Shown piece after piece: positions 48,184-57,341 of a stretch of DNA of 64,000 nt. The position numbers and the translations under genes are program-made. The DNA comes from Polymorphobacter fuscus. Lineage in GTDB: Bacteria > Pseudomonadota > Alphaproteobacteria > Sphingomonadales > Sphingomonadaceae. The first letter of the stretch is position 1. Each line of letters begins with the position of its first letter. Location: assembly GCF_011927825.1 (NCBI RefSeq), contig NZ_JAATJI010000001.1:496001-560000 (forward strand), given 5' to 3'. The notes beneath the pieces were generated by a model that saw nothing but the letters and a program-made list of their open reading frames with translations, had not been told where the DNA came from and searched no databases.

Positions 48184-48915
48184 CTATTCCAGTTCGAACA
48201 CCGTCGTCACATTGATCGTCAGCGCGACTTCACCGGGTTCGACCGGCGTCGGCGGCGCCGCGGCTTCGGAATCGCGCGCCATCTTCATCATCATCGGCCG
48301 CGGGCCCTGGTCGAAGCTGGGGCTTTCGGTCAGCGTCAGCAGCCGCTTGATCTGCATGCCGGTGGCCTTGGCATATAGTTCCGCGCGCGCCCGCGCCGTC
48401 TTGACGGCCGCCTGCCGCGCTTCGTCGAGCGCCGCGTCGCTGTTCTCCACCCGGAAGGTCGGGCCGTTGATCTGGTTGGCGCCCACCGACACCAGCGTAT
48501 CGAGCAGCTTGCCGGTATCGGCGATCTTGCGGATGCGCAAGTTGACGGTGTTGGTCGCCTGATAGCCAGTCAGCACCGGCGGCTGGTTGTTTTCGTACTT
48601 GTACTGCGGTTGCAGGTTGATCCCGGACGTCTGGATGTCGCGGTCGGCGAGGCCCGCCTTGCGCACCGCCGACACGACGGCGTTCATGCGCGTGGCATTC
48701 TCGGCCATCGCCGCCGCCGCGGTCGCCGCCGTGGTGACCACGCCCCCCGACACTTCCGCCATGTCGGGCGCCCGGTTGGTCCGGCCCTCGACGGTCAGCG
48801 ACAGGGTCGTGGCCGCCGGCGGCAGGGTGATCGTCTGCGCGGCCGCCGGCGCGGCGGCCACCATTACGGCAACAAGGGCGGCAGCGGCGACGCGCTGGCG
48901 ATTGCGATGGATCAA
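48184..48915 (-). CDS. SIMPL-domain (DUF541) exported protein
   Basis: Protein of 243 residues with a signal peptide (ALVAVMVAAAPAAAQTI) and a SIMPL domain: TLSLTVEGRTNRAPDMAEVS at the start, RDIQTSGINLQPQYKYEN, and GYQATNTVNLRIR. Relatives include E. coli YggE, which lowers oxidative stress, and a mammalian kinase-interacting protein. A Met-rich stretch (RPMMMKMA) lies near the C-terminus. Its function here is unknown. Confidence 0.88.
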   Translation of the reverse strand: MIHRNRQRVAAAALVAVMVAAAPAAAQTITLPPAATTLSLTVEGRTNRAPDMAEVSGGVVTTAATAAAAMAENATRMNAVVSAVRKAGLADRDIQTSGINLQPQYKYENNQPPVLTGYQATNTVNLRIRKIADTGKLLDTLVSVGANQINGPTFRVENSDAALDEARQAAVKTARARAELYAKATGMQIKRLLTLTESPSFDQGPRPMMMKMARDSEAAAPPTPVEPGEVALTINVTTVFELE

Positions 48916-48996
48916 GGCAGGAACTCCGGGAGGGATTGGCAGGAAACAGCCCTATCCCTCACCGGCGCTTTCGACAATCTGAACGTGACGCAGCCG

Positions 48997-49257
48997 TCAC
49001 GCCCGATTCTTGATGAGCCGATAGACCCACAGCAGCAGCATGGCGCCCAGGATCGACATGATCCAGCCCGGTGCACCGCCATCGCCGTACCAGCCGAACA
49101 GCGCCTGGCCGATGAAGCGTGCGACAAAGGCGCCGGCAATACCGATCAGCATCGTGACGAAAAAGCCCGATGGATCCTTGCCGGGCATCAGCAATTTCGC
49201 CAGCGCGCCGACAATCAGGCCGACGATCGCAGTCCCGATAATCCCGAAGAAGGTCAT
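48997..49257 (-). CDS. GlsB/YeaQ/YmgE-family small membrane protein
   Basis: Protein of 86 residues with three helices. Signature segments are GLIVGALAKLLMPGKDPSGF and GWIMSILGAMLLLWVY. The family includes the E. coli stress-linked proteins YeaQ and YmgE. The ATG at 49257 has AAGGGAGCGG upstream; an earlier ATG adds seven residues without a ribosome site. It may be stress induced, but no EcfG site was seen in front. Confidence 0.88.
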   Translation of the reverse strand: MTFFGIIGTAIVGLIVGALAKLLMPGKDPSGFFVTMLIGIAGAFVARFIGQALFGWYGDGGAPGWIMSILGAMLLLWVYRLIKNRA

Positions 49258-49418
49258 TGTTGTCCGCTCCCTTAACATTTATGATTGTGCATTAGTGCCG
49301 ATAAACGGTGCGGGGTGGAAGCGGGAACCACCCATTGCCATGATCCGATGCCGAAATATTGCATGCCGGCCCGTTTATAATGGCCTTCGCAGTGCCACAG
49401 TCGTGCGCTATGAGAGCC

Positions 49419-49447
49419 TTGCAGACGGTGACGTATTTGGGTAATAC
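49419..49447 (+). promoter_or_regulatory. Strong sigma-70 promoter of the RND efflux pair
   Basis: TTGCAG (49419-49424) and TAATAC (49442-49447) are separated by exactly 17 bases. The expected transcript start (about 49454) lies 19 bases before the ATG at 49473, supporting that start over an open frame beginning at 49359. Confidence 0.72.
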
Positions 49448-49472
49448 AGTCTGCGCCAAGGGACGATCGAGT

Positions 49473-50651
49473 ATGAACATGCACAACAAGTTGCCAGATC
49501 CGGATATGGCGTCGGCGTACAGCCTTCCCGCCGACACCGGCCGTGCAACCCAGCGCCGCTGGGTCAAGCCGGCGCTGGTCGTGCTGCTCATCGCGGTCGC
49601 CGCATTCGTCGCCTGGAAGGTCTTCGGTGCCAAGCCCGCCGAAGCTCCCCCGGTCAGCAGCGTGCCCGAAGTCACGATCATCGTTCCCGGCATGTCGGCG
49701 GTTGCCCAGACCATCACCGCCACGGGCTCCATCGCCGCCCGCCGCGATTCGGCGGTCGGTGTCCAGGGCGAAGGCGGCCGCGTCATCACCGTGCTCGCCG
49801 AGGCCGGCCAGCAGGTGCGCAAGGGCCAGGTTCTCGTCCAGATCGACAGCGCCGTGCAGACCCAGACCTCGCGCCAGCTCGCCGCTTCGCTGCGCTCGGC
49901 GCAGGCCGATGCGCAGCTCGCCGAAGCCAATCTCAAGCGCGCCCAGGCGCTTGTCGGCCGCGGCTTCATCTCCAAGGCGGATATCGACCAGCGCACCGCG
50001 ACCCGCGACGGCGCCGTGGCCCGCGTCGGCGTCGCGGCGGCCCAGCTTGCCGCCAACGAGGCGCTGATCGGCCGGCTCAGCGTCCGCGCCCCGTCGGATG
50101 GCCTGATCCTGGCGCGCAGCGTGGAAGCCGGCCAGATCGTCTCCCCCGGCGTCGTGCTGTTCCGCCTCGCCGAAGGCAGCGTGCTGGAAATGCGCGCCCA
50201 GGTGGCGGAACAGGACATGGCCGTGCTCAAGGTCGGCATGCCGGCATCGGTCACGCCGGTCGGCTCGACGCAGGATTATCGTGGCCGCGTCTGGCTGCTC
50301 GATCCGGTCATCGACAATGCCAGCCGCCAGGGCATCGCCCGCATCGCCCTGCCCTACAGCCCCGGCCTGCGCGTCGGCGCCTTTGCCAAGTCCCAGATCG
50401 TCGCCGGCGAGGCCATGCGCCCGGTGCTGCCGCAGTCCGCCGTCCAGGCCGACGACAAAGGCAGCTATGTCATGATCGTCGGTGCCGACAACAAGGTGGA
50501 GCGTCGCAGCGTCGCCGTCGGCACGGTCAGCGATATCGGCGTGTCGATCGCCACCGGCCTCAACGGTACCGAACGGGTCGTGGCCAGCGCGGCGGCCTTC
50601 CTGCGCCCCGGCGAAAAGATCAACCCCGTCGTCGCCAAGACTGCGGCCTGA
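49473..50651 (+). CDS. RND efflux periplasmic adaptor (membrane fusion protein)
   Basis: Adaptor of 392 residues that bridges the permease to an outer-membrane channel. A single N-terminal helix (PALVVLLIAVAAFVAW) anchors it rather than a lipobox. The lipoyl and hairpin regions read TGSIAARRDSAVGVQGEG, LAEAGQQVRKGQVLVQID and a long Ala/Gln-rich coil (QLAASLRSAQADAQLAEANL). The later V-R-A-P-x-D-G run is conserved. The start has AAGGGA ten bases upstream. It lies nine bases before the permease. Confidence 0.9.
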   Translation: MNMHNKLPDPDMASAYSLPADTGRATQRRWVKPALVVLLIAVAAFVAWKVFGAKPAEAPPVSSVPEVTIIVPGMSAVAQTITATGSIAARRDSAVGVQGEGGRVITVLAEAGQQVRKGQVLVQIDSAVQTQTSRQLAASLRSAQADAQLAEANLKRAQALVGRGFISKADIDQRTATRDGAVARVGVAAAQLAANEALIGRLSVRAPSDGLILARSVEAGQIVSPGVVLFRLAEGSVLEMRAQVAEQDMAVLKVGMPASVTPVGSTQDYRGRVWLLDPVIDNASRQGIARIALPYSPGLRVGAFAKSQIVAGEAMRPVLPQSAVQADDKGSYVMIVGADNKVERRSVAVGTVSDIGVSIATGLNGTERVVASAAAFLRPGEKINPVVAKTAA

Positions 50652-50660
50652 GGCACACCG

Positions 50661-53600
50661 ATGCGCAATATCTCCAGCTGGTCGATCAAGAACCCGATCC
50701 CGCCGCTCGTGCTGTTCGCGATGCTGACGCTGGCCGGCGTCGTCAGCTTCATGACGATGGACATCAACAACCAGCCGGATATCGATTTCCCGGCGGCGTC
50801 GGTGATCGTAAGCCAGCCCGGTGCCGCGCCGACGGAGCTGGAAACCCAGGTCACCCAGCGCGTCGAAGCCGCGGTGCGCGGCATCAACGGCGTCGATGAA
50901 ATCACGTCCTTCGTCTCCGAAGGCCAGTCGCGCACCAACATCCAGTTCGCCATCGGCGTGCCCATCGATCGCAGCGTCAACGACGTCCGCGACGCCATCG
51001 CCAACATCCGCAGCGACCTGCCGCAGGGCATCTTGCAGCCGCAGGTCCAGCGCGTCGACGTGTCGGGCGGCCCGATCGCCTTCATCTCGGTCGAAGCCGT
51101 CGACATGACGCTCGAACAGCTCAGCTGGTTTGTCGACAACACGGTCGCCAAGCGGCTGCTCGCCATCCCCGGCATGGCGCAGGTCAAGCGCAGCGGCGGC
51201 GTCAGCCGCGAAATCCGCGTCGTGCTCGATCCCGCCCGCATGCAGTCCTATGGATTGACCGCGAGCCAGGTCAACGACCAGCTGCGCCTCGTCAACCTCA
51301 ACGCCGCCGGCGGCCGCACCGAAATCGCCGGGTCCGAACAGTCGGTTCGCGTCCTCGGCAACGCCGACAGCGCATTGGCGCTCAGCGAGACGCAGATTGC
51401 CGTCGGCGGCGGCCGCAGCGTCCGTCTCGCCGACATCGCCACGGTCCGCGACAGTTTCGCGGAACAGCGCAGCCTGTCGAAAATGAACGGCCGCCAGGTC
51501 CTCAGCTTCTCGATCACCAAGGCCAAGGGTTCGTCGGACGTCACGGTGTACGACCAGGCCCATGCCGAGCTCGACAAGCTCGCCAAGGAAAACCCCCAGG
51601 TCCATTTCACCGAACTCTACACCAGCGTCGAATATACCAAGGAACAATATCGTTCCGCCATCGATGCCATGGTCGAAGGCGCGGCGCTCGCCGTCCTCGT
51701 CGTCTTCATCTTCCTCAAGGACTGGCGCGCCACGGTCATTTCGGCGCTGGCCATCCCGTTGTCGGCGATCCCGGCCTTCTGGTTCATGGACCTGCTCGGC
51801 TTTTCGCTGAACAATCTCAGCCTGCTGGCGCTCGGCCTCGTCGCCGGCGTGCTCGTCGATGACGCCATCGTGGAGATCGAGAACATCGTTCGCCATATGC
51901 GCATGGGCAAGTCCGCCTATCAGGCGGCCATGGACGCCGCCGACGAAATCGGCCTCGCGGTCGTCGCCACCACCAGCGCGATCGTCGCCGTCTTCCTGCC
52001 CGTCGGTCTCATGCCTGGCATTTCCGGGCAGTTCTTCAAGAATTTCGCCTTCACCGTCGTGGTCTCGGTGCTGCTCAGCCTTGCGGTCGCCCGCCTCATC
52101 ACGCCGATGCTTGCGGCCTATTTCCTCAAGAGCAAGGGCCAGGCCGCGCATGGCGAAGGCGCCTGGGTCGGCTGGTACATGACCATCCTGCGCTGGTCAC
52201 TGCGCAATCGCTGGAAGGTCGTGCTGCTCGGCGGCGGCGGCGCGCTCGCCGGCACCGTGCTGGCGTTCGCCACCTTGCCGCTGACCTTCCAGCCGACCAC
52301 CAACACCGATTTCAGCCAGGTCACCATCGCCCTGCCGCCGGGTTCGACCCTGGCGCAGACGACGGCGGTCGCCGACCGGGCGACGGCGATCCTCACCGCC
52401 TCTCCCGTCGTCGAGGCAGCGTTTTCGGACATCAACATCGGCGCCGGTGACATCTTCCTGACGCTCAAAAAAGACCGCCCGATGACGAGTGTCGAGTTCG
52501 AGCGCAACCTGGCGCCCAAGCTCCAGGCTATTCCCGACGCGCGGGTCAATTTCCAGTCGCAAAGCGGTGGCTTCAACGGCCGCGACATGTCGGTGGTGTT
52601 GACCGGCAATGATCCGGTGCTGCTCGAAACCACGGCGTCGCGGATCGTCGACCAGATGCGCGGTCTCAAGGAACTTCGCCAGCCGCGGATCGAAGGCGAT
52701 TTGCGCCGGCCCGAAATCACCATCAAGCCGCGCTTCGCCGTGGCGGCACAGCTGGGTGTCACCACCGCCGCGCTGTCGTCGGCCATCCGCATCGCCACGC
52801 TCGGCGACATCGACCAGAATGTCGCCAAATTCTCGCTGTCCGACCGCCAGATCCCGATCCGCGTCGCGCTGTCCGAGGACTCGCGTCGCACCATCGCGAC
52901 CATCGCCGACATGCCGGTGCCTACGGCGTCGGGCGGGTCGGTGCCGCTGAAGGTGGTGGCGGACATCAGCTTCGGCGCCGGGGCGACCGAACTGCGCCGC
53001 TACAACCAGCAGCGCCGCGTCATGATCGGCGCCGATCTCGCACCGGGCCTGGTGTCGGGCGACGCCCAGCCCAAGATCGATGCACTGCCGGTGCTCAAGA
53101 ACCTGCCGCGCGGGGTCGAGAAGGTCCAGTTCGGCAGCGACAAATGGCAGGCCGAGCTGCTGATCAACTTCGTCATCGCCGTCATCGCCGGCGTGCTGCT
53201 CGTCTTCGCCGTGCTGGTGCTGCTCTACAAGCGCGTCCTGCCGCCGTTCGTGAACATGGGTTCGCTGGCGCTGGCGCCGCTCGGCGCCGGCATCGCGCTG
53301 CACCTTGCCGGGATGGCGGTCTCGCTGCCGGTGTTCATCGGCCTGCTCATGCTGCTCGGCATCGTCGCCAAGAACTCGATCCTGCTCGTCGACATGGCCA
53401 TCGAGGAAATGTCGCAGGGCGTCGAGCGCACCGCGGCGATCCTGGAGGCAGGCCACAAGCGGGTCCAGCCGATCATCATGACCACCATCGCCATGGTCGC
53501 CGGCATGTTGCCGATCGCCCTGTCGCTGGGCGGCGACGGCAGCTTCCGCGCGCCGATGGGCGTCACCGTCATCGGTGGCCTGATCATGTCGACGGCGCTG

Positions 53601-53735
53601 ACACTGGTCATCGTCCCGGCCAGCTTCAGCCTCGCCGTCGGTGCCGAAGAATGGCTGGCGCCGCGCATGAAGCGCTGGTTCACCAACGACGAAGGCGCTA
53701 AGACGCCGAAACCGGCACCCCAGCCGGCGGAGTGA
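50661..53735 (+). CDS. RND multidrug efflux permease, HAE1 family
   Basis: Inner-membrane pump of 1,024 residues with twelve helices and two large periplasmic loops. TM4 carries GVLVDDAIVEIENIVRHM, with the paired aspartates of the proton relay in AcrB/MexF-type pumps. TM1 begins PIPPLVLFAMLTLAGVVSF and the C-terminal half has NSILLVDMAIE. It exports hydrophobic drugs or solvents together with the upstream adaptor. No outer-membrane channel gene is adjacent. Confidence 0.93.
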   Translation: MRNISSWSIKNPIPPLVLFAMLTLAGVVSFMTMDINNQPDIDFPAASVIVSQPGAAPTELETQVTQRVEAAVRGINGVDEITSFVSEGQSRTNIQFAIGVPIDRSVNDVRDAIANIRSDLPQGILQPQVQRVDVSGGPIAFISVEAVDMTLEQLSWFVDNTVAKRLLAIPGMAQVKRSGGVSREIRVVLDPARMQSYGLTASQVNDQLRLVNLNAAGGRTEIAGSEQSVRVLGNADSALALSETQIAVGGGRSVRLADIATVRDSFAEQRSLSKMNGRQVLSFSITKAKGSSDVTVYDQAHAELDKLAKENPQVHFTELYTSVEYTKEQYRSAIDAMVEGAALAVLVVFIFLKDWRATVISALAIPLSAIPAFWFMDLLGFSLNNLSLLALGLVAGVLVDDAIVEIENIVRHMRMGKSAYQAAMDAADEIGLAVVATTSAIVAVFLPVGLMPGISGQFFKNFAFTVVVSVLLSLAVARLITPMLAAYFLKSKGQAAHGEGAWVGWYMTILRWSLRNRWKVVLLGGGGALAGTVLAFATLPLTFQPTTNTDFSQVTIALPPGSTLAQTTAVADRATAILTASPVVEAAFSDINIGAGDIFLTLKKDRPMTSVEFERNLAPKLQAIPDARVNFQSQSGGFNGRDMSVVLTGNDPVLLETTASRIVDQMRGLKELRQPRIEGDLRRPEITIKPRFAVAAQLGVTTAALSSAIRIATLGDIDQNVAKFSLSDRQIPIRVALSEDSRRTIATIADMPVPTASGGSVPLKVVADISFGAGATELRRYNQQRRVMIGADLAPGLVSGDAQPKIDALPVLKNLPRGVEKVQFGSDKWQAELLINFVIAVIAGVLLVFAVLVLLYKRVLPPFVNMGSLALAPLGAGIALHLAGMAVSLPVFIGLLMLLGIVAKNSILLVDMAIEEMSQGVERTAAILEAGHKRVQPIIMTTIAMVAGMLPIALSLGGDGSFRAPMGVTVIGGLIMSTALTLVIVPASFSLAVGAEEWLAPRMKRWFTNDEGAKTPKPAPQPAE

Positions 53736-53790
53736 CCCCGCACTGAAACCGCTGCGCCCTTTCGAGCTGCCGGCGTCGCCGTTTCACCAG

Positions 53791-54996
53791 ATGCGGCTGG
53801 CGGCGACGCTGCTGCTGGTCGCCATGGCCTGCGTCTTCATGGCCACTCTGGCGTTTCAGGGCAGCCACCCCGCCCTGCCTTGGGTCCAGGCCTTTGCCGA
53901 GGCGGCGCTGGTCGGCGGGCTAGCGGACTGGTTCGCGGTGACGGCGCTGTTCCGCCACCCGCTCGGCCTTCCCATTCCCCACACCGCCATCATCCCGGCC
54001 AACAAGGACCGGATCGGGGACAGTCTCGCGACTTTCCTGAAGGACAATTTCCTCACCCCCGGCGTCGTCGCGCGCCGGCTCGACGCGCTCGACATCGCCG
54101 ATGCCATAGCCCGCTGGCTGGTCGCCGACCCGGTGCCTGCCACCGGCAAGCGCCGCGGTTTCGGCCCCCTGGTGGCGCGCGTCATCGAAGCGCTCGACCA
54201 GAAGGCGATCGGCGACCTTGTTCGCGACGTCGCCAGCAACCGGCTGCGCGCGCTGGCGCTGTCCCCCATCGTTGCCGATGCCATCGACACGACGCTCGAT
54301 CGCGGCCGCCACGAACCGCTGATCGACAGTGCGCTCGACTGGGGGCTGGAAACGCTCAATTCGCAGGCGCCGGCCATCCGCGGCATGGTGGCGGAACGCA
54401 CGACCTGGCTGTTGCGCATGATCAGTGTCGATGAACGCGTGTCGGACTCGCTGATCGACGGGTTGCGGCGCCTGTTGACCGAAATGCGCCACGATCCCTT
54501 CCACCCGCTGCGGTCGCGCGTCGGCGATTCGCTGCGCACCTGGGCCTTCGATCTGCGCCATTTCCCCGAATCCCAGGAAAAGGTCGAAGCCTTCAAGGAC
54601 GATCTGATCGCCAACCCCGCCATGGCCGGCTGGCTCGCCGGGCTGTGGGACAGCGCACGCGCCGCGATGCTCGCCAGCCTCAACAACCCCGCTGCCCTGC
54701 CCGCCGGCAAGCTGCGCCCGGCGATGAAGGCGCTTGGCGAACGGATCGCGACCGACGCCTCGTTGCGCAATGCCATCAACCTCCACCTGCGCCGCGCGGC
54801 GGTTGGCCTGGTCAATGATTATGGCGGCGCCATCGTCAGCCTGGTCAGCGACACGGTGCGCAAATGGGACGCGCGCACCGTCACCGAAAAACTGGAAACC
54901 GCCGTCGGCCGCGACCTGCAATTCATCCGCATCAACGGCACGATCATCGGCGGCACCATCGGTCTGGTCATCCACGCGCTTCGCGTGGCGCTTTGA
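53791..54996 (+). CDS. DUF445 family membrane protein
   Basis: Protein of 401 residues with one N-terminal helix and one at the C-terminus (TIIGGTIGLVIHALRVAL). The DUF445 hallmark ALVGGLADWFAVTALFRHPLG follows the first helix, then IPANKDRIGDSLATFL. The true start may be upstream: the frame is open and reads LRPFELPASPFHQ before the ATG. Function is unknown. It follows the RND permease by 55 bases and may share its message. Confidence 0.85.
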   Translation: MRLAATLLLVAMACVFMATLAFQGSHPALPWVQAFAEAALVGGLADWFAVTALFRHPLGLPIPHTAIIPANKDRIGDSLATFLKDNFLTPGVVARRLDALDIADAIARWLVADPVPATGKRRGFGPLVARVIEALDQKAIGDLVRDVASNRLRALALSPIVADAIDTTLDRGRHEPLIDSALDWGLETLNSQAPAIRGMVAERTTWLLRMISVDERVSDSLIDGLRRLLTEMRHDPFHPLRSRVGDSLRTWAFDLRHFPESQEKVEAFKDDLIANPAMAGWLAGLWDSARAAMLASLNNPAALPAGKLRPAMKALGERIATDASLRNAINLHLRRAAVGLVNDYGGAIVSLVSDTVRKWDARTVTEKLETAVGRDLQFIRINGTIIGGTIGLVIHALRVAL

Positions 54997-55061
54997 AGCT
55001 GGTTGCGAACGGAAATTCGCTCGGGAAGCGCGCGATTGTTTCCGTCCGCAGGAAATCGACC

Positions 55062-55775
55062 CTAGCGCAGCATCAACCCGCCATCGATCGCCAGCGACTG
55101 GCCGGTGATGTAACTCGCCGCCGGTGACGCGAGGAACAGGATCGCATCGGCAATCTCCCCCGGCTCGCCCCAGCGCCGCATCGGCACCGCCTTCAGCAGC
55201 CGTGCCTCATACGCTGCATCCACCCGCATCCGCTCGGTCATCCGCGTCGCGATGAACCCCGGCGCCACCAGATTGACCCGCACGCCGTCGGTCGCCCATT
55301 TGTCGCCCAGCGCCCGGGTCAGCCCCAGCAGCCCGGCCTTCGACGCGGTATAGGCCGGCACCTCCTTCAGCGCGAGGAACGACGCCAGCGAGCCGACGTT
55401 GACGACGCTGCCCCGCGCCGCCTTCAGCAGCGGGAACAGCCGCACCGACAAATCCATGACGGCGTTGAGGTTGAGGTCGATCACCGCTTCGAACTGGTCC
55501 TGGTCATATTCATTGGCGCTGCCGCCGCCGGCGTTGTTGACCAGCACGTCGAGCGCCGAGAACCGTTCCGCCACCGCCACCCGCGCCGCCGGCGTCGCCA
55601 GATCGGCCTGGATATACGCCACACCTTCGATCGGCGCATCATAATCGGCGAAACTGGGCCGCGTACCCGTCACCGTAACCTGCGCGCCCTGCGCGGCCAG
55701 CGCCGCCGCAGTGGCATGGCCGATCCCCTGGCTGCCGCCCGTCACCAGCGCCGTCTTGCCCATTGCCCAGCTCAT
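55062..55775 (-). CDS. Short-chain dehydrogenase/reductase
   Basis: Oxidoreductase of 237 residues. Cofactor loop TGGSQGIGHA; the catalytic Ser is in VNVGSLASF, and Tyr/Lys are in YTASK. NNAGGGSANE follows the fourth strand. The substrate is unknown. Its ATG overlaps the stop of the upstream gene (ATGA), so it was co-translated with that now broken SDR. Confidence 0.86.
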   Translation of the reverse strand: MSWAMGKTALVTGGSQGIGHATAAALAAQGAQVTVTGTRPSFADYDAPIEGVAYIQADLATPAARVAVAERFSALDVLVNNAGGGSANEYDQDQFEAVIDLNLNAVMDLSVRLFPLLKAARGSVVNVGSLASFLALKEVPAYTASKAGLLGLTRALGDKWATDGVRVNLVAPGFIATRMTERMRVDAAYEARLLKAVPMRRWGEPGEIADAILFLASPAASYITGQSLAIDGGLMLR

Positions 55776-56340
55776 GCCGAAAGTCCTCCATCGATGATCA
55801 ATGATGTGCCGGTGATGTATCCGGCGAGTGGCGAGGCGAGGAACAGGATCGCCCCGGCGATGTCGCCGGGTTCGCCGATCCGCCCCAGCGGCACCTGCCG
55901 CGTCGTCGCCGCCAGCCGTGTTTCGTCCTGCCAGGTGACGGCAGTCATCTTGCTCCGCACCAGCCCCGGCGCCACCAGGTTGACGCGAATGCCTTCGCGC
56001 GCAAAGGCTTGCGCCAGGGTCTTTGTAAGTGTCAGCAAGCCGCCCTTCGACGCCGAATAGGCCGGCTGGCCGATGGTGCCGCGAAAGCTCGCCACCGATC
56101 CGACGAAGACGATGCTGCCATCGCCCTTGGCCAGGGCCGCGCGAAACTTGGTTGCCAGCTGCATCGGCCCGGTCAGATTGGCAGCGAGCACATCGGCAAA
56201 GGTTTCGGTTTCGAACTCCTGCCGCCGGTGACGATCACCCGCGCGCCGCCGGCGAGGAAGCCACGCGCCGCGGCGTTGCCGATGCCGGTCGACCCCCCTG
56301 TCACAAGCACGGTCTTGCCGGCAAAATCGAAAAGGTTCAC
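55772..56340 (-). pseudogene. SDR gene with internal deletion and frameshift
   Basis: Two parts of one SDR lie in different frames. The 5' part (GTG at 56340) reads MNLFDFAGKTVLVTGG with the cofactor loop, up to VIVTGGR. At about 56220 the frame shifts, and the rest continues as QEFETETFADVLAANLTG up to IDGGLSA. Normally some 50-65 residues lie between these segments, including NNAG, so about 180 bases have been lost, with a length that is not a multiple of three. The S-Y-K residues (VGSVASF, YSASK) remain. It is probably inactive, though a short product from the 3' part is not excluded. It overlaps the downstream SDR. Confidence 0.85.
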
Positions 56341-56375
56341 GCCGATCCCCTGAAGTCGTGCGGGGATTGGTGACG

Positions 56376-57332
56376 ATGCAATTGCTTGGCGGCAAGGTCG
56401 CGGTTGTGACAGGGGGCGGCAACGGCCTTGGGCGCTGCCATGCCCTGGCGCTCGCCGCCGCCGGCGCGCGGGTGGTCGTCAACGATCTCGGCGGCCATGT
56501 CACTGGCGGCGGCGCCGGCGACGCTGCCGACGCGGTGGCCGAGGAAATTCGCGACCTCGGCGGCCAGGCCGTCGCCAACCGCGCCAGCGTCGCCGACTGG
56601 GCCGGCGCTGCGACGATCATCGAACAGGCGGTCGCGACCTTCGGCGGGCTCGATATCGTCGTCAACAATGCCGGCATCAACCGTCCGGCCAGCATCGCCG
56701 CCATGACGGAGGCGGATTTCGATCTCGAAGTCGGCGTCCATCTGAAGGGCACCGCCGCCGTTTCCCACCATGCCGCGCGCTTCTGGGCCGATCGCGGCCC
56801 CGCCGCCGGGCGCGCCATCATCAACACCACCTCACCCGTCGGCGTCCACCCGATGCCCGATGGCGGCCCCTATTGCGCCGCCAAGGCCGGCATCGCCGCC
56901 TTCACCCAGGTGCTGGCGCAGGAACTTGCCGGCCTCGGCGTCCGCGCCAACGCCATTGCGCCCGCAGCGCGCACCCGCATGGTCATGGCCTTTCCCAGCG
57001 TCGACCAGCTGATGCCGCGCGCCACCGGCTTCGACCGCCACGCGCCCGAACATGTGTCGCCGCTCGTCGTCTATCTGGCGTCGTCGCTGTGCCGCTTCAC
57101 CGGGCGGGTGTTCGGGGTCGAAGGCCCCGACGTGACGCTCTACACACCATGGAGCGCCGATCTGCTCGTCACCGCCGACGGTGGCTGGGACCTGGACGCG
57201 CTCGCCGCTGCCCTTGCCGATGCCCCACCCCAGGCCGCCATCCGCGCCTTCTACCCCGGCGGCCGCATCGACACCGTCTCACCCCCCAACCGCACGCTGA
57301 AGGCACTGGCGGCGGCAGAATTGCTGGGATAG
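56376..57332 (+). CDS. SDR, MFE-2/peroxisomal hydroxyacyl-CoA dehydrogenase-like
   Basis: Oxidoreductase of 318 residues. The cofactor loop is TGGGNGLGR, followed by VVVNDLGGHVTGGG and AVAEEIRDLGGQAVAN, which mark the group related to the dehydrogenase part of multifunctional enzyme 2. NNAG, a serine in NTTSPVG and YCAAK complete the site. The tail after residue 250 is longer than in classical SDRs. A role in beta-oxidation or steroid breakdown is likely. The ATG 56376 has GGGGA nine bases upstream; a GTG at 56358 is an alternative. Confidence 0.85.
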   Translation: MQLLGGKVAVVTGGGNGLGRCHALALAAAGARVVVNDLGGHVTGGGAGDAADAVAEEIRDLGGQAVANRASVADWAGAATIIEQAVATFGGLDIVVNNAGINRPASIAAMTEADFDLEVGVHLKGTAAVSHHAARFWADRGPAAGRAIINTTSPVGVHPMPDGGPYCAAKAGIAAFTQVLAQELAGLGVRANAIAPAARTRMVMAFPSVDQLMPRATGFDRHAPEHVSPLVVYLASSLCRFTGRVFGVEGPDVTLYTPWSADLLVTADGGWDLDALAAALADAPPQAAIRAFYPGGRIDTVSPPNRTLKALAAAELLG

Positions 57333-57341
57333 CCTTGCCCC

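Noticed and set aside
49322..49350. GGAAC before the RND adaptor as an EcfG promoter
   Set aside because: No GTT follows at 16-17 bases, and a near-perfect sigma-70 promoter lies further downstream.
49272..52151. 959-residue minus-strand frame over the RND efflux genes
   Set aside because: It is an antisense frame with Asp/His/Arg-rich repeats and no family; the plus strand has a complete RND pair and a good promoter.
56340..56830. Upstream part of the frame that contains the end of the broken SDR
   Set aside because: The first half of that frame reads as low-complexity antisense of the plus-strand SDR; the real SDR start is in another frame at 56340.
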